This document shows positions 1 to 9,541 of a DNA stretch of 64,000 nucleotides, one piece after another; the first letter of the stretch is position 1; the number at the start of each line of letters is the position of its first letter. Origin of the DNA: Desulfatibacillum sp. (GTDB lineage Bacteria; Desulfobacterota; Desulfobacteria; Desulfobacterales; SpSt-501); NCBI GenBank assembly GCA_020725555.1, contig DYEU01000033.1, positions 27,090 through 91,089 of the forward strand. The letters run 5' to 3'. The position numbers and the translations under genes were made by a program. The notes under the pieces are model-generated. The model searched no databases and was not told the origin of the DNA. It saw only the letters and a list, made by a program, of their open reading frames with translations.

Positions 1-1
1 G

Positions 2-1450
2 GAGGTCAGCGGCCCGGAGCGCCTCCAGCCCGCCCTCACCCGCGAACAGGCCGTCGCTCTGGCGCGGGTCGCGCTGGCGCTCGAGCGCCACTACGGGACG
101 CCCCAGGACATCGAGTGGGCGACGGACGAGGCGGGCGAGATCGTGATCCTCCAGTGCCGGCCCCTTACCGCGAAGGAGCCTCCGACCGAGGCGGCGGCCC
201 CGGCCGCCCTGGAAGAGGAATCCCTCCTCTGCCGCGGCGGCGTCACCGCGAGCCCCGGCGCCGGGGCCGGCCCGGTTTTCGTCGCCGAGCGCGCCGCGGA
301 CCTGCTCTCCTTCCCGCAGGGGGCCGTGCTCGTGGTCCGCCAGGCGCTGCCGCGCTGGGCCTCGCTGTTGGGGCGGGCGGCCGCCGTGGTCGCCGAGGAG
401 GGCGGGTTCGCCGGCCACCTCGCGAGCGTGGCCCGCGAGTTCGGGGTCCCCGCGCTCTTCGGCCTGCCGGGCGCGGTCGAGCGCCTGCGGGCGGCGGGGG
501 AGGTGACGGTCGACGCGACCGGGCGCCGGGTGGTCGCCGGCCGCCGGGAAGCGCTCCTTGCGGCCCAGGCCCCGCGCCGGCCGCTCATGCAGGGGAGCCC
601 CGTCCATCGCCTCCTCGAGGAGGCCGCCCGCCGCATCGTCCCCTTGAACCTGCTCGACCCCGACGCCCTCGAGTTCGCCCCCGAGCACTGCCGCACGCTC
701 CACGACATCACGCGCTTCATCCACGAAAAAGCCGTGCTCGAGATGTTCCGCTTCGGACAGGACCATCACTTCTCGGAACGCTCGAGCAAGCAGCTCTACG
801 TCGAGGTCCCCATGCAATGGTGGATCCTCAACCTGGACGACGGCTTCACCGAGGAGGTCGAGGGGCGCTACGTCCGGCTCGGCCAGATCGCCTGCCGGCC
901 GATGCTCGCCTTCTGGAGGGGCTTCACCGCGATCCCCTGGGAGGGCCCCCCCGCGGTCGACGGCCGGGGGATGCTCTCGGTCCTCTTCCAGGCGACGACC
1001 AACCGCTCGCTCAACCTCGGGGTCCGCTCGAAGTTCGCCGAGCGCAACTACTTCATGATCGCGCGCTCCTTCTGCTGCCTCAACCAGCGGCTGGGCTTTC
1101 ACTTCGCCACCCTCGAGGCCCTGGTGAGCGAGCGCACGGCGGAGAATTACCTCAGCTTCCAGTTCAAGGGCGGGGCGGCCGATTTCGAGCGGCGCATGGC
1201 ACGCGTGCACCTCGTGGCCGAGATCCTGGAGGACCTGGGGTTCGGCGTCGAGATCCGCGAGGACCACCTCGTCGCCCGCATCGAGGCGCGGCCCGAGCCG
1301 GACCTCCTGAAGCGGATCGAGGTTCTGGGGTACCTCGCCCTCCACACCCGGCAGATGGACATGGTCATGGCCAACCCGACCCAGGTGGAACACTACCGGC
1401 GCAAGTACCGTGCGGACATCGAGCAATTGCTTGCCCGCGGTTCGGCCTGA
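2..1450 (+). CDS. PEP-synthase/PPDK-like protein, 5' end outside window
   Basis: The frame is open from base 2, so the N-terminal part lies left of the window. The visible start is the end of a pyruvate/ATP-binding region (HYGTPQDIEWA, then ILQCRPLT near residue 50). A swivelling phosphohistidine domain follows; its likely phosphate-accepting His is about residue 139 in GHLASVAREFGVPAL, the usual place in PEP synthase and pyruvate phosphate dikinase. The remaining roughly 280 residues do not show the TIM-barrel PEP/pyruvate domain that normally ends these enzymes, and I do not recognise them. It may therefore be a PEP-synthase-like phosphotransferase with another acceptor rather than a true PpsA. 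The next gene is a two-component kinase 78 bp downstream. Confidence 0.75.
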   Translation, partial: EVSGPERLQPALTREQAVALARVALALERHYGTPQDIEWATDEAGEIVILQCRPLTAKEPPTEAAAPAALEEESLLCRGGVTASPGAGAGPVFVAERAADLLSFPQGAVLVVRQALPRWASLLGRAAAVVAEEGGFAGHLASVAREFGVPALFGLPGAVERLRAAGEVTVDATGRRVVAGRREALLAAQAPRRPLMQGSPVHRLLEEAARRIVPLNLLDPDALEFAPEHCRTLHDITRFIHEKAVLEMFRFGQDHHFSERSSKQLYVEVPMQWWILNLDDGFTEEVEGRYVRLGQIACRPMLAFWRGFTAIPWEGPPAVDGRGMLSVLFQATTNRSLNLGVRSKFAERNYFMIARSFCCLNQRLGFHFATLEALVSERTAENYLSFQFKGGAADFERRMARVHLVAEILEDLGFGVEIREDHLVARIEARPEPDLLKRIEVLGYLALHTRQMDMVMANPTQVEHYRRKYRADIEQLLARGSA

Positions 1451-1528
1451 CCCGGCGGCCGGCTTGCCCCGGCCGGTCGTTTCTGTCATACATCGGGCAT
1501 TCTCCCCACCTCCGGCCGGATCGCCGCG

Positions 1529-3190
1529 ATGGACAAGCATCTCTACAGCCGGCTCCAGACCAAGATCATCCTGCTCACCCTGGCGGTGTCGTTCACGCCG
1601 CTCTTGCTTCTCGGGGTCATGATCTACCGGCAGTTCGCCGCGATGTACGTCGAGAAGATCCGGGAGCAGATCCATTTCCGGGCCGAGTCCCGGGCCGACG
1701 CCGTCGATCTCTTTCTCGCCGAGCGCACGGCGATCCTCGGCGCCATCGCCGACACCCACAGCCTCGCCGAGATGGCGCGCGAGGAGACCCTCGCCTCCTG
1801 CCTTGCCATCATGAACGCCCGCGCCGGGGCCTTCGTCGATCTCGGGGTGATCGATCAGCACGGCACCCAGCTCGCCTACGTCGGGCCCTACGATCTCGCC
1901 GGGAAGAACTATTACGAGCAGCCGTGGTTCGGCCAGGTCATGAGCCGCGGCGTCCACATCAGCGACGTCTACCTGGGCTTCCGGCGCCTGCCCCATTTCA
2001 TCATCGCCGTGCGCCGCCAGGAAGGGCAGCGCAACTGGGTGCTGCGGGCGACGATCGACCCGGAGCTCTTCGGCCGGATCGTCCAGGTGGGGCAGATCGG
2101 CAAAACCGGGGACGCCTTCGTGGTCAACCGCGAGGGGATCCTCCAGACCCAGCCGCGGCACTCCGGCAACATCCTCGAGCCCTCGCCGGTCCGGCCGACC
2201 CTCTTCGGCAAGCAGACCATGACCGTCGACGGCGCGCTCCTCGGCCGACCGGGGGTTCTCTACGCGGGAACCTGGCTCAAGTCGGCGGACTGGCTGCTCG
2301 TGGTGAGCGGCGACGTGGAGGAGGACCTGGCCCAGCTCTTCAGCGCCCGCACGATCCAGACGCTGATCATCGTCGGCGGGATGCTGGCGATCGTCCTCAC
2401 CACGATTTTCACCACCCGGACGCTCGTGCGGCAGATGATCCAAGCCGAAACGCGGCTGCGCGAAATGGATGCGCAGCTCATCCAGACCGACAAGCTCGCG
2501 GCCCTGGGCAAGATGGCCGCCGGGGTCGCCCACGAGATCAACAACCCGCTCGCCGTGATCCTGCAGAAGACGGGCTGGATGCGGGACCTGCTGGAGGAGG
2601 AAGATCTCCGCGACAGCCCCAATTTCCGGGAGTTCCGGGATGCGGTCCTCAAGGTCGAAGAGCACGTCGAGCGCGCCCGCAAGGTGGTCCACGACATGCT
2701 CGGCTATGCCCGCCGCATGGAGCCGCGCGCCGAGGCGATCGAGGTCAACCGGATCATCGATCAGACGGTCGACATCCTGAAAAACTACGCCCGCAACAAC
2801 AGCATCGACATCCGCACCGAGCTCGACCCGGCGCTTCCCCCGACCACGGGCGACGGCGCCCAGATCCAGCAGGTGATCCTCAATCTCGTCAACAACGCGA
2901 TCGACGCGATCGGCAGAAACGGCCTCATCGTGATCCGCAGCGAGCACGCCGGCGACGCGATCCGCATTTCCGTCGCCGACAACGGCCCCGGGATCCCGGA
3001 GCACCTGCAGCGCAAGGTCTTCGACCCCTTTTTCACCACGAAGAACACCGGCAAGGGGACCGGGCTCGGCCTCTGGATCAGCTACACCATCATCGAGAAG
3101 ATGGGCGGGACGATGACCCTGCAGAGCAAGCCGGGCGAGGGGACGACCTTCACGATCACGTTGCCGATCGTCCCCCCGCCGCCGCAGTAA
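1529..3190 (+). CDS. membrane sensor histidine kinase
   Basis: A 553-residue kinase. A membrane helix near residues 12-34 and a second near 277-298 bracket a periplasmic region of about 240 residues that looks like a double-Cache sensor. No clear HAMP domain follows the second helix. The HisKA box [12 protein letters not shown] puts the phosphorylated His at about residue 335. The C-terminal ATPase domain has the N box (LVNNAIDAI), G1 box DNGPGIPE and G2 box GTGLGLWIS. The adjacent response regulator 58 bp downstream is the obvious partner. The ligand is unknown. The start ATG has only a weak Shine-Dalgarno sequence, but the first membrane helix begins soon after it. Confidence 0.9.
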   Translation: MDKHLYSRLQTKIILLTLAVSFTPLLLLGVMIYRQFAAMYVEKIREQIHFRAESRADAVDLFLAERTAILGAIADTHSLAEMAREETLASCLAIMNARAGAFVDLGVIDQHGTQLAYVGPYDLAGKNYYEQPWFGQVMSRGVHISDVYLGFRRLPHFIIAVRRQEGQRNWVLRATIDPELFGRIVQVGQIGKTGDAFVVNREGILQTQPRHSGNILEPSPVRPTLFGKQTMTVDGALLGRPGVLYAGTWLKSADWLLVVSGDVEEDLAQLFSARTIQTLIIVGGMLAIVLTTIFTTRTLVRQMIQAETRLREMDAQLIQTDKLAALGKMAAGVAHEINNPLAVILQKTGWMRDLLEEEDLRDSPNFREFRDAVLKVEEHVERARKVVHDMLGYARRMEPRAEAIEVNRIIDQTVDILKNYARNNSIDIRTELDPALPPTTGDGAQIQQVILNLVNNAIDAIGRNGLIVIRSEHAGDAIRISVADNGPGIPEHLQRKVFDPFFTTKNTGKGTGLGLWISYTIIEKMGGTMTLQSKPGEGTTFTITLPIVPPPPQ

Positions 3191-3248
3191 GCCCCGGCCG
3201 CGTCCGGGGGACGACGCGCTTCCGGGCCCCCCTCGGCAAGGAGAGGCG

Positions 3249-3677
3249 ATGGATCAGCCGAACATCCTGGTGGTCGACGACGAAGGCGATTTCCTCGAGA
3301 CGTTGATGAAGCGGTTGCAGAGGCGGAACATTCCCGCGCTGGGGTGCTCAAGCGGAGAGGAGGCCCTGCAGCTCATCCGGACAAGCCCGTTCGACGTCGT
3401 GGTGCTCGACATCAAGATGCCGGGCGGCATGGACGGCATCCAGACGCTCAAGGAGATCAAGAAGGTCCGCCCCGAAACCGAGGTGATCCTCCTCACCGGC
3501 CACGCCTCGATCGAAACCGGGATGGAGGGCATGCAGAGCGGCGCCTACGATTACCTGCTCAAGCCGATCCTGCTCGAGAACCTCCTCGAGAAGATGGCCC
3601 AGGCGCTCGAGCGCCGGGGCGGTGCCGCCCAGCGCGCCCAGAGCGAACGGATCCGCAGCCTCCTGCCCAAGGGGTAG
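3249..3677 (+). CDS. single-domain response regulator
   Basis: 142 residues containing one receiver domain. The acidic pair is in VVDDEGDF near the N-terminus, the phospho-acceptor Asp54 is in VVLDIKMPGG, the conserved Thr is in LLTGHAS and the Lys is in LLKPILLENL. There is no DNA-binding or enzymatic output domain, only a short charged tail, so it probably signals by protein contact or acts in a phosphorelay. It follows the histidine kinase on the same strand, with GGAGAGGCG just before the ATG, and is probably co-transcribed with it. It is convergent with the methionine aminopeptidase gene. Confidence 0.9.
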   Translation: MDQPNILVVDDEGDFLETLMKRLQRRNIPALGCSSGEEALQLIRTSPFDVVVLDIKMPGGMDGIQTLKEIKKVRPETEVILLTGHASIETGMEGMQSGAYDYLLKPILLENLLEKMAQALERRGGAAQRAQSERIRSLLPKG

Positions 3678-3698
3678 CGCCGGGGCGGCCCCGCGGGG

Positions 3699-4589
3699 TC
3701 AGTCCTCCCAGGGGGTCAGGCTCTCGCAGCCTTCCGCGGTGACGAGCACCGTCTGCTCGAACTGCGCGGAAAGCGAGCCGTCGCGCGTGACGGCGGTCCA
3801 GCGGTCGGGGAGGATGTTCAGCTCGCGGCGGCCGAGGTTGATCATGGGCTCGATCGTGAAGACCATGCCCGGCACGAGGACGAGGCCGCTTCCCGGCCGG
3901 CCGAAGTGCGGCACCTGCGGCGGCTCGTGGAAGTCGAAGCCCACGCCGTGGCCGACGAACTCGCGCACGACCGAACAGCCCTGCGCCTCGGCGTAGGACT
4001 GGATCGCCCAACCGATGTCCCCCAGCGTGTTCGCCGGTTTCACCGCCGCCATGCCCCGCCGGAGGCACTCGCGCGCGACGGCGACGATCTTGCGCGCCTC
4101 CGGCCCGGGGGTGCCGACGAAGAAGGTGCGGTTCGCATCGGCGTAGTAGCCTTCGAGCACCGAGGTCACGTCCACGTTGACGATGTCGCCCTCGCGCAGG
4201 ATGCGGCCGCCGGGGATCCCGTGGCAGATCTCCTCGTTGACCGAGACGCACACGCTCTTGGGAAAGCCGCGGTAGTGGAGCGGGGCCGGCCGGGCGCCGT
4301 GCCGCAGGGTGAACTCGTGGACCCAGCGGTCGATCTCCTCGGTGGCGATCCCGGGGCGCAGCCGCCGGGCGACCAGCTCCAGCGTGTCCACCACGAGGCG
4401 CCCGGCGCGCCGGATCGCCTCGACGTCCTCCGGGCCCTTCAGGCGGATGCCGTAGTCGCGGGCGTAGCGGGCGGCGACCGCGGCAGGGGATTCGTTCTGC
4501 GGCTTGAGGGCGCAACATTTCTTGAACTTGAGCCCGCTGCCGCAGGGGCAGGGGTCGTTGCGCCCGATCTTGGGAAGCTTGAGGTTCAT
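3699..4589 (-). CDS. map: methionine aminopeptidase type I with N-terminal SEC-C motif
   Basis: 296 residues. The N-terminus has a zinc-binding SEC-C motif ([17 protein letters not shown], about residues 9-25), as found in SecA tails and some MetAPs, probably for ribosome or nucleic-acid contact. The remainder is a pita-bread metallopeptidase that removes the initiator Met. Metal ligands are visible in VNVDVTSV and [10 protein letters not shown], in the His of EFVGHGVG and in the Glu of FTIEPMI. The gene is monocistronic on the minus strand, convergent with the response regulator. The 120-bp gap upstream has a GGCCGGC..GCCGGCC inverted repeat but no convincing promoter. Confidence 0.93.
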   Translation of the reverse strand: MNLKLPKIGRNDPCPCGSGLKFKKCCALKPQNESPAAVAARYARDYGIRLKGPEDVEAIRRAGRLVVDTLELVARRLRPGIATEEIDRWVHEFTLRHGARPAPLHYRGFPKSVCVSVNEEICHGIPGGRILREGDIVNVDVTSVLEGYYADANRTFFVGTPGPEARKIVAVARECLRRGMAAVKPANTLGDIGWAIQSYAEAQGCSVVREFVGHGVGFDFHEPPQVPHFGRPGSGLVLVPGMVFTIEPMINLGRRELNILPDRWTAVTRDGSLSAQFEQTVLVTAEGCESLTPWED

Positions 4590-4711
4590 GCGGACGGTGA
4601 CGATGAACTCCTCCCCCGGCCGGCAAGCCGGCCGGTCCGCTGCCTGTAATACATCGCTTTCCCGGAATCAATCCCCGGGCCCGCGGCCTGGGGGCGGAGT
4701 CCCGCGCTTCC

Positions 4712-5779
4712 TCACGCCTCGTGCAGGATGACGGCGAAGGCGCTGAAGGCGACGTGCACCGCCTGCCCCCGCCGCAACCCCAGCCGATCGAGGCGCTCGC
4801 GGGTGATCACGGCGCAGAGCTCGATCCCGGCCTCGGTCCGGGTCACCACCTCCGCGGTCAGCGTTCCGCGACGGATGCGCCGCACCCGGCCGGCGATCAC
4901 GTTGTCGGCGCTCGTGCGGTCCCCCCGGCCGTCCGCAACGAGCGCGAGCCAAGGCGCCTTCACCTCGGCCGCGACCCAGCCGCCGGGGGTTAGCCCCAGG
5001 CGCTCGAGGCTCTCGCGGGTGATCACCGCGTGCAGGAGCTCCCCGGAGGGAAGGGCGATCCCGACCCCCGCCTGGACGTCGCCCAACCGGATGGCGGCGA
5101 CTTTGCCGTAGAAGGCGTTCCGGGCCGAGGTCGTCCGCCGCCGCGAGCGCTCGAGGTAGAAGGCCTCCGCCCGCCGCAGGTCGGCCTCGGAGAAGCGCAC
5201 GTAGGCGGCGGCGCCCTCCGGTGTTGCCTGCCCGAGCACCCGCTGCACGACCGGGAGCGGGACGTTTTCGCGCACCAGCTCGAGCGCCCGCGCGCGCCGG
5301 ACGGCCTCCGGCGCCCCGAGCGCGGCCGGCAGCCCGACCTCGCGGGCGCGCTCGTAGAACTTGCGGCGCACGTGGGCGGGATCGAGGGCGAGCGCACCGG
5401 CCCCGGGCCGCCCGGGAGGCTGTGCCCGAAACCAGGCGGCGGCCTCGGCGGCCACCTCGGCCGGGATCCTCACCTCGCGCGGAAGCCCCCGGCCGCCGCG
5501 TCCCTTGCGGAAGCGGACCACGCCCCGCCCGGGGTCGAGATCGCCTCCCAGGTCGAGCCCCAGCACCTCGCGGAGCCGCGCCCCGGTGTGGCGGATCAAG
5601 AGGAAAATGAGCCGCACGCGGCGCCGGGAAGAGGCGATGTCGGCCCGCGCGGTGCGTTTCGCCCAGGCGTCGAAGGCCTCTTCCAGGCGGGCGAGTTGCC
5701 GGGAGGTGAGGCAGGGCGGGCCCCCGGAGGGGGGCCGCGCGGGCGGGGTGCGGCACGAGTTGCCAGACAAGGGGCGCAT
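4712..5779 (-). CDS. tunR: TunR-family tungstate-responsive regulator
   Basis: 355 residues from the ATG at 5779; longer readings run into the TauE gene's upstream region. Residues about 25-210 resemble a tyrosine-recombinase fold (LLIRHTGARLREVLGL retains the first Arg box), but the later HxLRH box is absent, so it should bind DNA without recombining it. Two tandem molbindin/TOBE domains follow (ALPSGELLHAVITRESLERL and IELCAVITRERLDRLGL), the type that binds molybdate or tungstate. This architecture is that of TunR, known from sulfate reducers as a regulator of tungstate and Mo-cofactor genes. Its position about 1.1 kb from the tupABC operon supports the call. It is divergent from the TauE/SafE gene. 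Confidence 0.8.
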   Translation of the reverse strand: MRPLSGNSCRTPPARPPSGGPPCLTSRQLARLEEAFDAWAKRTARADIASSRRRVRLIFLLIRHTGARLREVLGLDLGGDLDPGRGVVRFRKGRGGRGLPREVRIPAEVAAEAAAWFRAQPPGRPGAGALALDPAHVRRKFYERAREVGLPAALGAPEAVRRARALELVRENVPLPVVQRVLGQATPEGAAAYVRFSEADLRRAEAFYLERSRRRTTSARNAFYGKVAAIRLGDVQAGVGIALPSGELLHAVITRESLERLGLTPGGWVAAEVKAPWLALVADGRGDRTSADNVIAGRVRRIRRGTLTAEVVTRTEAGIELCAVITRERLDRLGLRRGQAVHVAFSAFAVILHEA

Positions 5780-5800
5780 CGCCTCGGTTTCCCTTTCGCC

Positions 5801-5860
5801 TTGACACGCCGGCGGGCGGTACGGTAGGCTTGCAGTGTCACGAATAGGGGAAAAATCGTG
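5801..5860. promoter_or_regulatory. tunR-tauE intergenic promoter with inverted repeats
   Basis: On the plus strand TTGACA (5801-5806) is followed after 18 bp by TAGGCT (5825-5830), a plausible promoter for the TauE gene. Two inverted repeats overlap it: TGACAC (5802-5807) with GTGTCA (5835-5840), and CACGA (5839-5843) with TCGTG (5856-5860). Their position between the regulator and its divergent neighbour makes them candidate TunR operators. That is inference; I cannot match them to a known TunR motif. Confidence 0.4.
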
Positions 5861-5915
5861 TCTATGCAAGCCCCCGTCCGCGCCCCCGCGCGCCGGGGAG
5901 GATGAGGAGGCCCGG

Positions 5916-6890
5916 ATGGACGCCTGGGTGGTCCGGTTTCCGGTTTCCGGGGTCGAAACCCTCTGGTTTCTCCCGCCGCTCGTGGCGCTTGCGGTCTCCA
6001 CCGTCACCTCGATGGGCGGGGTCTCGGGGGCGTTTCTGCTGCTCCCCTACCAGATGAGCGTCCTCCACTACACGGCGCCCTCGGTCAGCGCGACGAACTT
6101 CGTCTACAACATCGTCGCCATCCCGAGCGGCGTCTACCGCTACCTCCGCGAGGGCCGCATGGCCTGGCCGCTCACCTGGATCGTCATCGTGGGCACGCTG
6201 CCCGGCGTGCTGATCGGCTACTACCTGCGCATCCTCTACCTGCCGGACCCGCGGGCCTTCAAAGGCTTCGTCGGGCTGGTGCTGCTCTACATCGGGGGCC
6301 GCCTGCTCTGGGAGATGACCCCCCGCTCCCGCCGGGGGAAAGAGGAGATGAAGGCCCTCGAGCAGCGCTTCCAGGAGCAGGTGAAGCGCCTGCGGGGCGA
6401 GCGGGCCTCGAAGATCGCCGCCGGGCTTCCGGCCGAGGCGGTGGTGCGCACGATCTCCTTCACCGCCAGCCGCGTGGAATACGAGTTCTGGGGGGAGCGC
6501 TTTTCCTACTCCACGCCGGGCATGTTCGCGCTCGCCTTCGTCGTGGGCGTCATCGGCGGGACCTACGGCATCGGCGGCGGGGCGATCATCGCCCCCTTCT
6601 GCGTCGCCGTCTTTCGCCTGCCGGTCTACACCGTGGCCGGGGCGGCGCTGATGGGGACCTTTCTCACCTCGATCGCCGGGGTCTTCTTCTACACCGTGCT
6701 TCCCGCCCGGGGCGACCTCGCCACCCGGCCCGACTGGCTCCTCGGGGCCCTCTTCGGCGCAGGCGGCTTTGCGGGCATGTACCTCGGGGCGCGGCTTCAG
6801 AAATACGTCCCCCAGAAAGTCATCAAGGCGATCTTGGGGGCGATCATCGTCTTCCTGGCGGCCCGCTACATCGGGCAATTTCTGTTCTGA
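5916..6890 (+). CDS. TauE/SafE-family sulfite/organosulfur permease
   Basis: 324 residues with about eight hydrophobic helices in two homologous halves, as in the TauE/SafE anion exporter family. The half-repeats carry the family's Gly-rich signatures (STVTSMGGVSGAFLLLPYQ near residue 30 and GVIGGTYGIGGGAIIAP near 205). I chose ATG 5916 because GAGGAGG lies just upstream and the family N-terminus begins there; an in-frame ATG at 5835 would add 27 unlikely residues. A charged cytoplasmic loop of about 80 residues separates the halves. It lies between tunR and the tungstate transporter, so oxyanion transport is plausible, but the family mostly handles sulfite and related sulfonates. Confidence 0.85.
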   Translation: MDAWVVRFPVSGVETLWFLPPLVALAVSTVTSMGGVSGAFLLLPYQMSVLHYTAPSVSATNFVYNIVAIPSGVYRYLREGRMAWPLTWIVIVGTLPGVLIGYYLRILYLPDPRAFKGFVGLVLLYIGGRLLWEMTPRSRRGKEEMKALEQRFQEQVKRLRGERASKIAAGLPAEAVVRTISFTASRVEYEFWGERFSYSTPGMFALAFVVGVIGGTYGIGGGAIIAPFCVAVFRLPVYTVAGAALMGTFLTSIAGVFFYTVLPARGDLATRPDWLLGALFGAGGFAGMYLGARLQKYVPQKVIKAILGAIIVFLAARYIGQFLF

Positions 6891-6913
6891 GACCGGCCGG
6901 GGACGGCCCCCCT

Positions 6914-7942
6914 TCAGAACCACCGGATCGCGTCGGCATCGTAGCCCAAAACGGCGCGGCGTCCCGGGAAGAGCCCCTGTTCCTCGACCTGCCGGGGGCT
7001 CAAAACGACGGTGAAGGGGATGCCGGAGACGAGAACGCAGATGCGCACGTTCCCCGATGTCTTCTCCAACGCCAGCCGCGTGATGACGCCCGACAGGGTG
7101 TGGCCCGTCGGCCACGGCATCGCCCGCGGCCCGTCGCCGCCGAGCAGCCGCAGCTCGTCGATGACGGCCGCCGCGTCCGCCTCCGGCGGCGGGGGGACGA
7201 CGAGCCGCTGGCCGTCCGCCAGCGGCTTTTCCCATCGGTCCCCGCCGGGCGCCCTCTGCCAGGGGCCGAACAGGACGTTTTCCCGGCCCGTCCCGAACAC
7301 CCGACCTTTCAGCAGGTGGAGAACCGTGTCCGACACCTCGTAGAGCCACTGCGCGTCGTGGCTGGCGACGACCAGGGTCGTCCCCCAGTCGCGCTGCGCC
7401 TTCAGGGCGGCCTCCTGAATCAGCTGCGCGCTGAGGGCATCCACGCTCGCCGTCGGCTCGTCCAGCAGGAGCACCTCCGGCTGGAGGGCCAGGCGCGCCG
7501 CGAGCGCGACCCGTTGGGCCTCGCCGCCGGAGAGGGCCTCCGAGGGCCGCCGGGCGAACCGGCGCGCATCGAGGCCGACGAAGGAGAGCGCCTGGGCCGC
7601 CCGCTCCTCGAGCGGTCCGTTCACCCTGCGGATCCGCAGGCCGTAGACGACGTTTTCCAGGACGCTGCGCTTGAGCAGGAACGGCTCCTGGGGGAGCAGG
7701 GCCACGCGGCCGCGGACCTCGGGCGCAAAGGGCCCGGCCGGCCGGCCTTCGAAGCGGATTTCCCCGGAGGTCGGCCGCTCAATGAATCCCATCAGCCTCA
7801 GGAAGGTGCTCTTGCCGCTGCCGTTGGGCCCCATCACCCCGACGATGCCGCCCCGCTCGAGCACGAGCCGCTCGATCCGCAGGGCCTGCCGGCCGCGATA
7901 GCGATGCGCGAGGCCGCGGATGTCGTAAAGCGGGCTTCCCAC
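6914..7942 (-). CDS. tupC: tungstate ABC transporter ATP-binding protein
   Basis: 342 residues, GTG start one base beyond the tupB stop codon. The N-terminal half is an ABC ATPase: Walker A GPNGSGKST near residue 39, signature LSGGEAQRV, Walker B VLLLDEPTAS, and an H-loop in VASHDAQWL. The C-terminal part after about residue 245 has a molbindin/TOBE-like segment (LSGVITRLALEKTSGNVRIC), typical of molybdate/tungstate importers and able to sense the cargo. It is the last gene of the regulator-tupA-tupB-tupC operon and powers uptake of tungstate through TupB. It is convergent with the TauE/SafE gene. Confidence 0.87.
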   Translation of the reverse strand: MGSPLYDIRGLAHRYRGRQALRIERLVLERGGIVGVMGPNGSGKSTFLRLMGFIERPTSGEIRFEGRPAGPFAPEVRGRVALLPQEPFLLKRSVLENVVYGLRIRRVNGPLEERAAQALSFVGLDARRFARRPSEALSGGEAQRVALAARLALQPEVLLLDEPTASVDALSAQLIQEAALKAQRDWGTTLVVASHDAQWLYEVSDTVLHLLKGRVFGTGRENVLFGPWQRAPGGDRWEKPLADGQRLVVPPPPEADAAAVIDELRLLGGDGPRAMPWPTGHTLSGVITRLALEKTSGNVRICVLVSGIPFTVVLSPRQVEEQGLFPGRRAVLGYDADAIRWF

Positions 7943-7943
7943 G

Positions 7944-8633
7944 TCAATGCCTCTTGCGGAGAAATGAGACCGCGAAGTTCACCCCGAAGGCGATCCCGAG
8001 CAGCACCAGCCCCAAGGCGATTCCCATCGCGAATTCGCCCTTGTTGGTTTCGAGCGCGATGGCGGTGGTGATCGTGCGCGTCCGCCATTTGATGTTGCCG
8101 CCGACCATCATGGCGATGCCGACTTCGGTCATCACGCGGCCGTAGGCCATTAGGGCGGCGGCGACGACTCCGTGGCGCGCCTCCCAGAGCGTGCTCAGGA
8201 AAAGCTGCCGGCGACTCGCCCCCAGGGATATCAGTGCGACGCGCAGCCCTCGATCGGAACCCTCCACCGCCGTCGCGCACAGCGCGATCACGATCGGAAG
8301 GGCCAGGATGGTCAGGCCGACGGCGATGCCCGGCAGGGTGAACAACAGGCCCCAGTGGCCGAGCGGACCCCGGCTCGTAAAAAGGGCGTAGACCAGCAGG
8401 CCGATGAAAACCGTCGGCAGCGCGAGCAGGGTGTCCACCGCCACCCGCACCTGATTCTTGAAGCGGAACTCGAAATAGCCCAGGCAGAAGCCCAGCGGCA
8501 GCCCCATGGCGAGGGTGGCCAGCAGAGAATAGGCGGAAACGGTCATCGTGGCCGAAATGGCGGAAAAAGTCTCCGGGTCGCCGTTCGCCAGCAGGCCGAT
8601 GGCCTTGATGAACCCCTCGATCAGAAAATCCAT
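7944..8633 (-). CDS. tupB: tungstate ABC transporter permease
   Basis: 229 residues with about five membrane helices and the inner-membrane permease EAA-type loop (VALISLGASRRQLFLSTLWEA), the contact site for the ATPase. Length and sequence fit TupB/WtpB permeases. ATG 8633 begins the usual N-terminus (MDFLIEGF) but has no good Shine-Dalgarno sequence; an in-frame GTG about 11 codons upstream is the alternative. It lies between tupA (74 bp upstream) and tupC. Confidence 0.87.
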   Translation of the reverse strand: MDFLIEGFIKAIGLLANGDPETFSAISATMTVSAYSLLATLAMGLPLGFCLGYFEFRFKNQVRVAVDTLLALPTVFIGLLVYALFTSRGPLGHWGLLFTLPGIAVGLTILALPIVIALCATAVEGSDRGLRVALISLGASRRQLFLSTLWEARHGVVAAALMAYGRVMTEVGIAMMVGGNIKWRTRTITTAIALETNKGEFAMGIALGLVLLGIAFGVNFAVSFLRKRH

Positions 8634-8707
8634 GCGGATGGCGGAAACCGGTTTGCGGAACGCCACGGGGATGCCCCACCGCGGGCTCCGGAGAATAAGC
8701 CCCCGGA

Positions 8708-9541
8708 CTACTTCGCGTTCGGGGTGAACAGCGGCTTGCCCATCATCGTGAAGTCCTTGATAACCGCTTGGCCCCGAGGCCCGGCGATCCAATCGCTGAA
8801 TCGGGTCGCCAGCTCGCTATTGGCTCGGGGGCACTTGGCGGGATTGACGGTAATGACGCTGTATTGGTTCAGAAGGCCCGGATCACCCTGTACCACGATC
8901 TTCAAGGGAGGATCGCCCTTCAGGATGTTCTCGTATTTGATGAAGGTGCCGCGGTCGGCCAGCGCGTAGCCTTGCTTCTCGGCCGCAACGGCGATGGTCG
9001 CCATCATGCCCTGGCCGGTCTGCACATACCAGGCCTCCTTCTCGGGCACCGGCAGGCCGGAATTCTTCCAGAGGCCCAGCTCCATCATGTGGGTTCCGGA
9101 TTTGTCACCGCGGCTGACGAAGGTCGCCTTCTTGGTTTGGATGGCCGCGAGAGCCTCCTTGACGCTTTGGCCCCGGACCCCGGCGGGATCGGCCGCCGGG
9201 CCGAGGATGACGAAGTCGTTGTACATGAATTCCTTGCGGTTCAGGCCGAAGCCGGCCTCCATGAATTTCTTTTCGGCCGGGGGCGCATGGACCATGACCA
9301 CGTCCACGTTGCAGTCCTCACCCAGCTTGAGCGCCTTGCCGGTCCCGGTGGCCGTCCAGCGTAGGTCGATGCCGGTTTCCTTCTTGAATCGCTCGGCGAT
9401 CACGTCAAGCAGCCCCGTCTCCTCCGTGCTGGTCGTCGTGGCCATCAGCAGAACCTTTTCCTGGGCGTCGAGCGGCGCCGCCGGCGCGAAAAGGAGAGAC
9501 AGGAAGCCCGCGATCGCCATCCGCCACCGATCCGCTTTCAT
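8708..9541 (-). CDS. tupA: tungstate-binding periplasmic protein
   Basis: 277 residues with a signal peptide (hydrophobic residues about 8-22, cleavage near PLDAQ). The mature start holds MATTTSTEETGLLD; this TTTS segment is the oxyanion-binding signature of TupA, and a second Ser/Thr-rich ligand segment is FVSRGDKSGTH. It captures tungstate in the periplasm for TupBC. Its ATG overlaps the stop codon of the upstream regulator (ATGA), so the two are translationally coupled. The supply of tungsten suggests tungsto-enzymes such as aldehyde oxidoreductase or formate dehydrogenase elsewhere in the genome. Confidence 0.92.
   Translation of the reverse strand: MKADRWRMAIAGFLSLLFAPAAPLDAQEKVLLMATTTSTEETGLLDVIAERFKKETGIDLRWTATGTGKALKLGEDCNVDVVMVHAPPAEKKFMEAGFGLNRKEFMYNDFVILGPAADPAGVRGQSVKEALAAIQTKKATFVSRGDKSGTHMMELGLWKNSGLPVPEKEAWYVQTGQGMMATIAVAAEKQGYALADRGTFIKYENILKGDPPLKIVVQGDPGLLNQYSVITVNPAKCPRANSELATRFSDWIAGPRGQAVIKDFTMMGKPLFTPNAK

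Noticed and set aside
115..3306. Long plus-strand open frame of 1,063 codons
   Set aside because: It is a GC-rich frame shadow of the PEP-synthase-like and kinase genes, with Arg/Pro/Gly-rich nonsense sequence.
4712..5779. Phage or integron integrase
   Set aside because: The first Arg box is recognisable, but the HxLRH box is missing and two molbindin domains occupy the C-terminal half, so it is a TunR-type regulator.
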